NCBI GenBank assembly: GCA_001599715.1
Contig: BCHU01000005.1
Span: 372,001-436,000, forward strand
Length of the DNA stretch: 64,000 bases
Origin: Phaeotremella fagi
Lineage: Eukaryota > Basidiomycota > Tremellomycetes > Tremellales > Phaeotremellaceae
Direction of reading: 5' to 3'
The notes beneath the pieces are model-generated. The model saw only the letters and a program-made list of their open reading frames with translations, did not search any database and was not told where the DNA came from. This document shows, piece after piece, positions 59,171 to 64,000 of the stretch. Position 1 is the stretch's first letter; every line of letters starts with the position of its first letter. The translations under genes were made by a program, and so were the position numbers.

Positions 59171-62075
59171 CTCTGTAAAAAACGGTTAGTCAATTGCCCA
59201 TCCCAAATCAAGATATAGTAAAACTCACAGAAAGCACCAAGTAACCGTCTCCTTATACTTTCCTTTCTAACAATGTCCGCATTCCTTGCCTCCTGACTTT
59301 CAGAAACCTCCTGAACCCTAACTGGCTCCTCCTCCCCATCAGTCCCAATCAAATCCAAATCACTATTAGCAGAATCGTCCACCTCCATCTCCATCTCCGC
59401 AGTGTCTTGTTCGAGTAACAAAAGATCTTGTTCAGTCAACACAGCTGATTTTCGAGGTGCTCGTAAAGTCAAATCGACCTCTCTGGAATTCCCCTTTTTG
59501 ACTTGTTTTTTCGGTTTAGTTGTTTTCTCTGCGCGTTTACGTTTTTGGACTGGTTTAACTGGAAGTTCGACGGTTGGGCGGGCACGTAATCTTGATCGGG
59601 TTATTCGTGTGGATGTTGGATTGGTGGGTACCGAGGTGGGTGGTGGATCGGCTGGATTCTCAATTGATGCAAGATGATCGAGATTTGTTGGTGCGGGTTC
59701 AACTCGTTCTTGAGTTGCTTTGACTGTTGATCTCTGCTTCTGTCGACGTCTACCTGTGATTTTCGGTGGTTCGTATGCTTGTTCATCCTCTTGTTCGTCC
59801 TCCGGTTCATCTTCCTGTTCATCCTCTTGTACACCCTCTTCCTCGACATCAATCACTTCGTCCACCATCTCCTGCTCAGATTCATCCTGAACAGCCAGTT
59901 CAGCTTCCTCAATTTCAACCTCTTCCTCTTCCTCCTCTTCAGCTATCTGTTCCCTCTCTACCCGATCCTCCTTTTCCTGTTCCATCTCAGCTATAAACAA
60001 CGCTTTATCAGGATGGCTGTTTGGTAGCCAAAATCTAGCTCTTCCCTCGACGACTCTGAGGTTATTGATCCGAGTTTGAACTATAACCCGCATCTTATCC
60101 TTCATGTGCTGAGGATTGAATTGTTCTAATGCACGTGATAATTGTCCTTGTTCTCCGTGAAGATACCATGCTACCCTACATGGATATTCTTCTTCAAGAG
60201 GGACCTTTTGAATCGTTCTGTAAAGTAATAATTCCTCCGCCTTGGTCCATTTTCGTTTACCTGAAACACGAGAGTATTTACTGATTTGACCTTCGAGTCG
60301 AGCATGTAAGTGGGTAGGTTGAGGTTTCCAGTTGAGAGGGACGGTATATGTTTCATCAGCCACTAATGGTTCCCCATTCACATCAATAACATAGGGATCT
60401 TTGATATCGCCCAATTCATCTTCAAAACGAGACATAGCGCGACCAATCGGACGGGGGAAAATAGGAACAGGTCGAAATCCACCGTGTGCTAGTAACCTAT
60501 CGGGCGACGGCTTGATCTCGTCAACCATCTCGTATTCCTCCTGAACTGGTTGTGGAGTACGAAGTAATGCTCGATCTTCATCATCATCTTCTGATGGTAC
60601 CTCATCGAATTCGTCATCTTGATTTCGTGGACGAGATCGAACAGTCGCCGTTTCCCATCTTGGTACGTTGGATGATGGACGAGTTATAGTGTTATGACCG
60701 TTGACGTCTACAAATTCAATTTCTTCTTCATCCTCTGCTTCGTTGGCCTCCCAATCTGCTGTGTTATGATAGTCATCCCTGACGTCCAAGTCGGACATGC
60801 TGTGACTCAATTCTCGAACAGGTCCACTGACTTCTGATCCTGAAGGTAGATCCGCTTCGTCGATAGGTAAGAACAGAGGTTGGGACCTCGCTGAATTCTC
60901 TGATTGTTCTGTATCCGGAAGAAAACCTAAAGCTTGAATGTCCTCGGGTGCAGCTGTAACAGGAACAACTTCCTCCTCCATCTCTTCTTCAGCTTCCACT
61001 TCTGGGATATTCTGGAAGAGGTCGATGGAAGGAGCATCGAGTAGAACAGGGGGTTGAGTATCGGATGACTCATCCTCAGATTCGTCAAGTTCAATCCCGG
61101 CTCCCAATAAACCGTCAAGTTGAGCTCTGGAAGGAAGAATGTAATCAAATTCGTCCGATGGTTCATGATCCGTCATGTTGAGACCAAGCTGACCATCAAG
61201 TTGAAGTCTACCGGGAAGTATATCACCGAATTGGGGCGAAGGTGATCGTCGATTGACAGCACCACGAGGAGTGGTAGTCGTTGAATGTATCGAATGTTGA
61301 TAATGAGAGACACCAGGTGTACTACGTGCTGATCGAAGTGAACTCTCCTGCGTTTGGAACAAAGTTCGAGATACCCCCGGATCAGCACTCATCACTTGCT
61401 GCATTCGAGTTGAAGAGGGTGTAAAGCCTACGGCTCCAGGAGTTCTACCCGGTGTTCTTCCAGGAGTTCTGTTGTGGTAAGACCGTGGTGAAGGCAGATT
61501 TGCAGAGGTTGGAGGGAATCGTCGAGTCTGTTTGACCTTTGGTGTACTAGGTCCAGGGTTTGAATTTATATCGTTCTCATGGGATAGCGAGTCATCCCAA
61601 GTAATTTGGACCGCGTCTGTTTGTCTCTCAGCGAAGTTGAAGAACTTGTTTGAACTGGTTTCATTTGAACGACCTGAGGGTCTTGGAGTTCTAGTACGCG
61701 ACCGTTCCCTAATCGACCAAGTTTCTTCCTCATCGTCTGTAGCTAACAGACCACGCTTTTGAGGTGAACGACTCATGCTTTTTGATTGTTCACTCTCGAT
61801 TTCTATAGCCATTTCTTGGAATATATCAGTATCAATAGGTGCTCGATCGATCGCTGGTGGTTCATCTGCTTCGGATTCATCAGATGTAGTTTCCAATTGC
61901 TCCAGATGATCAGTATCTTCAAGATCTTCCAAATCGTCGTCGTGATGAATACCGTGCTTGGAGAAAAGTGGAGAAGAGTGATTTCGTTTGACGGACGATG
62001 ATCGACGCGATCGAGGTACTGTTGTCGTAACCTAGGATGATGAGTGTCCGGTAATAGAAATTGACTTACTTCCAT
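59171..62075 (-). CDS. large acidic protein with a telobox-like Myb domain
   Basis: Three exons (62075-62070, 62031-59229, 59172-59171) give 936 residues. The first coding exon is 6 nt (ATGGAA). The last carries only AG, so the stop codon is split T|AG across the final intron (59173-59228). Residues ~593-660 resemble a Myb/SANT fold: KRKWTKAEELLLYRTIQKVP, then LEQFNPQHMKDKMRVIVQTR; the KDKMR line recalls the LKDKWR telobox of telomere- or promoter-binding Myb proteins. The N-terminal 550 residues are disordered with TPGRTPGRTPG repeats and acidic runs. After the Myb come long Glu-rich coils, a GRRRQKQR patch and RTAP-type AT-hook-like basic stretches (KKQVKKG, RAPRKS). A DNA-binding factor is probable; telomere binding is speculative. 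If the last intron is retained, the frame runs on to 59080. Confidence 0.68.
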
Positions 62076-62166
62076 TTGTATGTATGCAATGATTTCAGTT
62101 TGAAATTTCTCATATGGATATCGGAGTATCGAGTATTCGGACTTGGATTTCGAGAGCTATCGTCAA

Positions 62167-63206
62167 TTACCGACTTGAAAATCGTCGTACCTCTTTTAAA
62201 CGCTCTGTAGCTAAGCGCCTCCACTTTTCATCCACTTCTACCCATTCTTCACTGGTTTCCTTTTCACCTTCTTCCCATTGAGCATAGCGAGACAAAGCAT
62301 TGGATGAGAAAAGCTCATTTTGTTGGCGAGGGGTACCCGGATAGTCAATCGCAGCAGACAGTGGTTGGATTGATTTCCGACCACTCAAAAGATAGATCTG
62401 TTGCATCAGAACAATTCATCGAGACAACCTACCTGAGTGGAGAATTCTAACCATAAATTCAAAGCGTGTAAACTGCTTCTTTTCTCTCTGGGAACTACGA
62501 CCAGCCAAAAATTTTTCCAGGCTGAACGCAACATTCTGTTTCGTCTTTCCATCTGAGTTGACTCATCATCGGTATCTGTGTGCTGTAGAAAATCTCCAGC
62601 CGAATCTGGATACAGAACGGTGCAAAGAAAAGTGACAATGTTTGAAAGAGATAACGTTCCTTCTAACACAGTTGGATCTAGAACAGCTCTGGTTTTAGCT
62701 TGAAGGTAGGTTATGACGTCGGGGAAGAGTGGGAAAGGAGGAGAATCTGGCTTGAACATGTATGTTTGTCGAATGGCTAGTGACAAAAACCAGATGTTAG
62801 AGTGCCATCTAAGGGAATGAAGCTCATGGAAAGACTAACACTGCAATTTTTCCCAATCACCTCTCTTCCAAGACCTGTCTCTTCTCAACAATCTGATCAA
62901 ACTATCTCCAGCGACCTTCCCAAGTAGTTCAGCTCTTTCTTCTGTAGTCAACTCCCTAGCGCCTGAAAAGGACTCTCGAAGTGATCGTCGTCTGTTTGGA
63001 GGAGTAGACTGAAGTTCAAGTTGATCTGATTCCCTGATTTCGGAATTCAAATTCAATCTTGATTTCTTTTTGGCTTTTCGAGACGGCGTGACTTCATTCT
63101 CACTATTGTCCCTTTCGATTTCTCTTGCGCGTCTGCGGGTGTTCCTTGTAGAAGGTCTGGTATGTCGACTAGGACCTGCTTCAGCTGTAGACCGAGTGAC
63201 AGGCAT
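62167..63206 (-). CDS. unrecognised basic/helical protein, ~300 residues
   Basis: Starts MPVTRSTAEAGPSRHTRPST at 63206 and has strong nuclear-type basic patches (RRRAREIER, SRKAKKKSR). Joined over an intron with donor GTTAGT (KLQ to SIRQTYMF), it continues helical: PDVITYLQAKTRAVLDPTVL, FWLVVVPREKRSSLHALNLWLEF, and, after a 35-nt intron, IYLLSGRKSIQPLSAAIDYPG. It ends LKEVRRFSSR. I do not recognise the family. A Leu/Ala pattern (TTEERAELLGKVAGDSLIRLLRRD) suggests a compact helical domain. It sits tandem with the telobox-Myb gene, 92 bp between this stop and that start, unusually close, so its 3' end overlaps that promoter. Confidence 0.6.
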
Positions 63207-63355
63207 TCTTGATGGATGGATACTGGATATGATATGGTAAGTTATGAGAAGTGAAAAGTCAAAAGATGAAATCAATGCATCAATTGTTTATACGCGTTTC
63301 AGTGGCAACAATTGCCACGTGGATATCAATTACGGTTGAGTCAACCGTCTTGTTT

Positions 63356-64000
63356 CTACACCGTACCCCAGCCCACAACCTTCTCTTGACCTTTCCAAAG
63401 TTCATGTCCTTTCGTATCATTACCGCTCTTCTCAAGTTGAAAGAATGGACGTTTACTACGTTTAGCAATTCTTGAACGGCGTTTAGCACGATTGGTCCCA
63501 TCAATTGAGGTTAAAGGTATATCAGGTGGTAGATCCGTGGTGTTTTCTCCTGTGGATGAATTCGATATTGGTGGACAAGGTATGACCAGAGATGTAGAGC
63601 AGACGAGACAAGTTTGATTCGAGACATTGAAGTGTGATCGATTTGCTATGTGACCCAGCGTCAATTTTATCGCGTTTCGGAGGTGGCTACTTACGTCTAT
63701 TCCTGATTCTACTTGTTAAGCCAGGTACCAAAACTGTGGAGCAAGTCTTACAGATTGTCCTCTTTAGAGATGGATCTCTGTAGTAAAGAACGGATTATAA
63801 ATAAACTCCAAAAGGATATTATATCGAGACTCACAATTTCAATTGATTATGTGCCGCCAATTTTTTTGTAGCAGCCATAGAAGATCTCGCCAAACGAGCA
63901 AAATCAATCATCGTCCCGTCTTGTTCAATTTCATTCTCTACAGCTTTACGTTTCCCTTTCCTATCAATCGCAACACCAACTTGATTCGTGGAAGGTAGTT
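63356..64000 (-). CDS. RPR2: RNase P/MRP subunit Rpr2/Rpp21 (3' part, runs off the window)
   Basis: Partial: the 5' end lies beyond position 64000. Spliced pieces read ...TMIDFARLARSSMAATKKLAAHNQLKL-DPSLKRTICKTCSTVLVPG, LTSRIRNRPNRSHFNVSNQTCLVCSTSLVIPCP. The KLDPSLKRTICKxC followed ~35 residues later by CLVC is the zinc-ribbon signature (four Cys) of the Rpr2/Snm1/Rpp21 family. These are protein subunits of RNase P (tRNA 5' maturation) or RNase MRP. The C-terminal half is a basic tail (RAKRRSRIAKRSKRP) ending VVGWGTV at 63356. Rpr2 and Snm1 are hard to separate here; Rpr2/Rpp21 is favoured. Confidence 0.82.

Noticed and set aside
59402..60027. Plus-strand frames, one Leu/Phe-rich like a membrane protein
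   Set aside because: Complement of the Glu-rich coils in the minus-strand Myb protein; Glu codons reversed read as Leu/Phe/Ser.

Overview
The window is nuclear DNA of a basidiomycete yeast, most likely a tremellomycete of the Cryptococcus/Kwoniella type. That placement is an inference from gene content and intron style. Nearly every gene is cut by short GT-AG introns of about 45-75 nt, often with CTGAC/CTGAT-like branch sites. The families present are typical fungal ones: Rtt109, a Rim101/PacC zinc-finger factor, a sphingolipid C9-methyltransferase, Msc2, and GID4. No rRNA, tRNA, transposon or CRISPR array was recognised. Exon joins below were worked out by hand from splice signals and reading frame.

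Layout. 0.4-5.4 kb, minus: a Rap1-type telomere protein (BRCT, Myb, C-terminal domain), then asparagine synthetase. 6.1-9.8 kb, plus: GID4/Vid24 substrate receptor and an RFC clamp-loader subunit. 9.9-14.6 kb: three unrecognised genes, one with PPxY motifs and one an 842-residue disordered nuclear-type protein. 15-18 kb, plus: TAF5 of TFIID. 18.2-22.6 kb, minus: histone acetyltransferase Rtt109, then the pH-response factor Rim101. 23.6-24.9 kb, plus: a secreted repeat protein, head-to-head with rim101. 25.2-30.5 kb, minus: sphingolipid C9-methyltransferase, a small Cys-rich protein, and a membrane-anchored GH9 endoglucanase. 30.8-33.5 kb: Cms1 and a lactonase-type beta-propeller. 34-46 kb, plus: two sugar transporters, a macrodomain protein, a putative PP1-docking protein and an F-box protein. 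48-52 kb, plus: Vps39/Vam6. 52.3-55.3 kb, minus: the zinc transporter Msc2. 56-59 kb, plus: a SulP/SLC26 anion transporter with STAS domain. 59.2-64 kb, minus: a telobox-like Myb protein, an unknown protein, and the 3' part of an RNase P/MRP subunit (Rpr2/Rpp21).

The most interesting locus is 22.5-24.9 kb. The gene at 23575-24887 encodes a secreted precursor whose last three exons are tandem copies of one module. Each module is a Lys-Arg site, an acidic segment, an Arg, then Asp-Pro/Asn-Pro dipeptides, then an Ile/Lys/Ala-rich amphipathic helix. This is the architecture of Kex2-processed peptide precursors. The intergenic region it shares with rim101 carries six GCCAAG motifs (the PacC/Rim101 core site) within 73 bp. 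Together they suggest a pH-controlled, auto-regulated rim101 and secreted-peptide gene pair. The peptide activity and the regulation are inferences.

Otherwise the genes are mostly housekeeping, arranged in ordinary eukaryotic fashion with several divergent promoter pairs (asparagine synthetase/GID4, 14.6/15.1 kb, rim101/peptide gene, Msc2/SulP).
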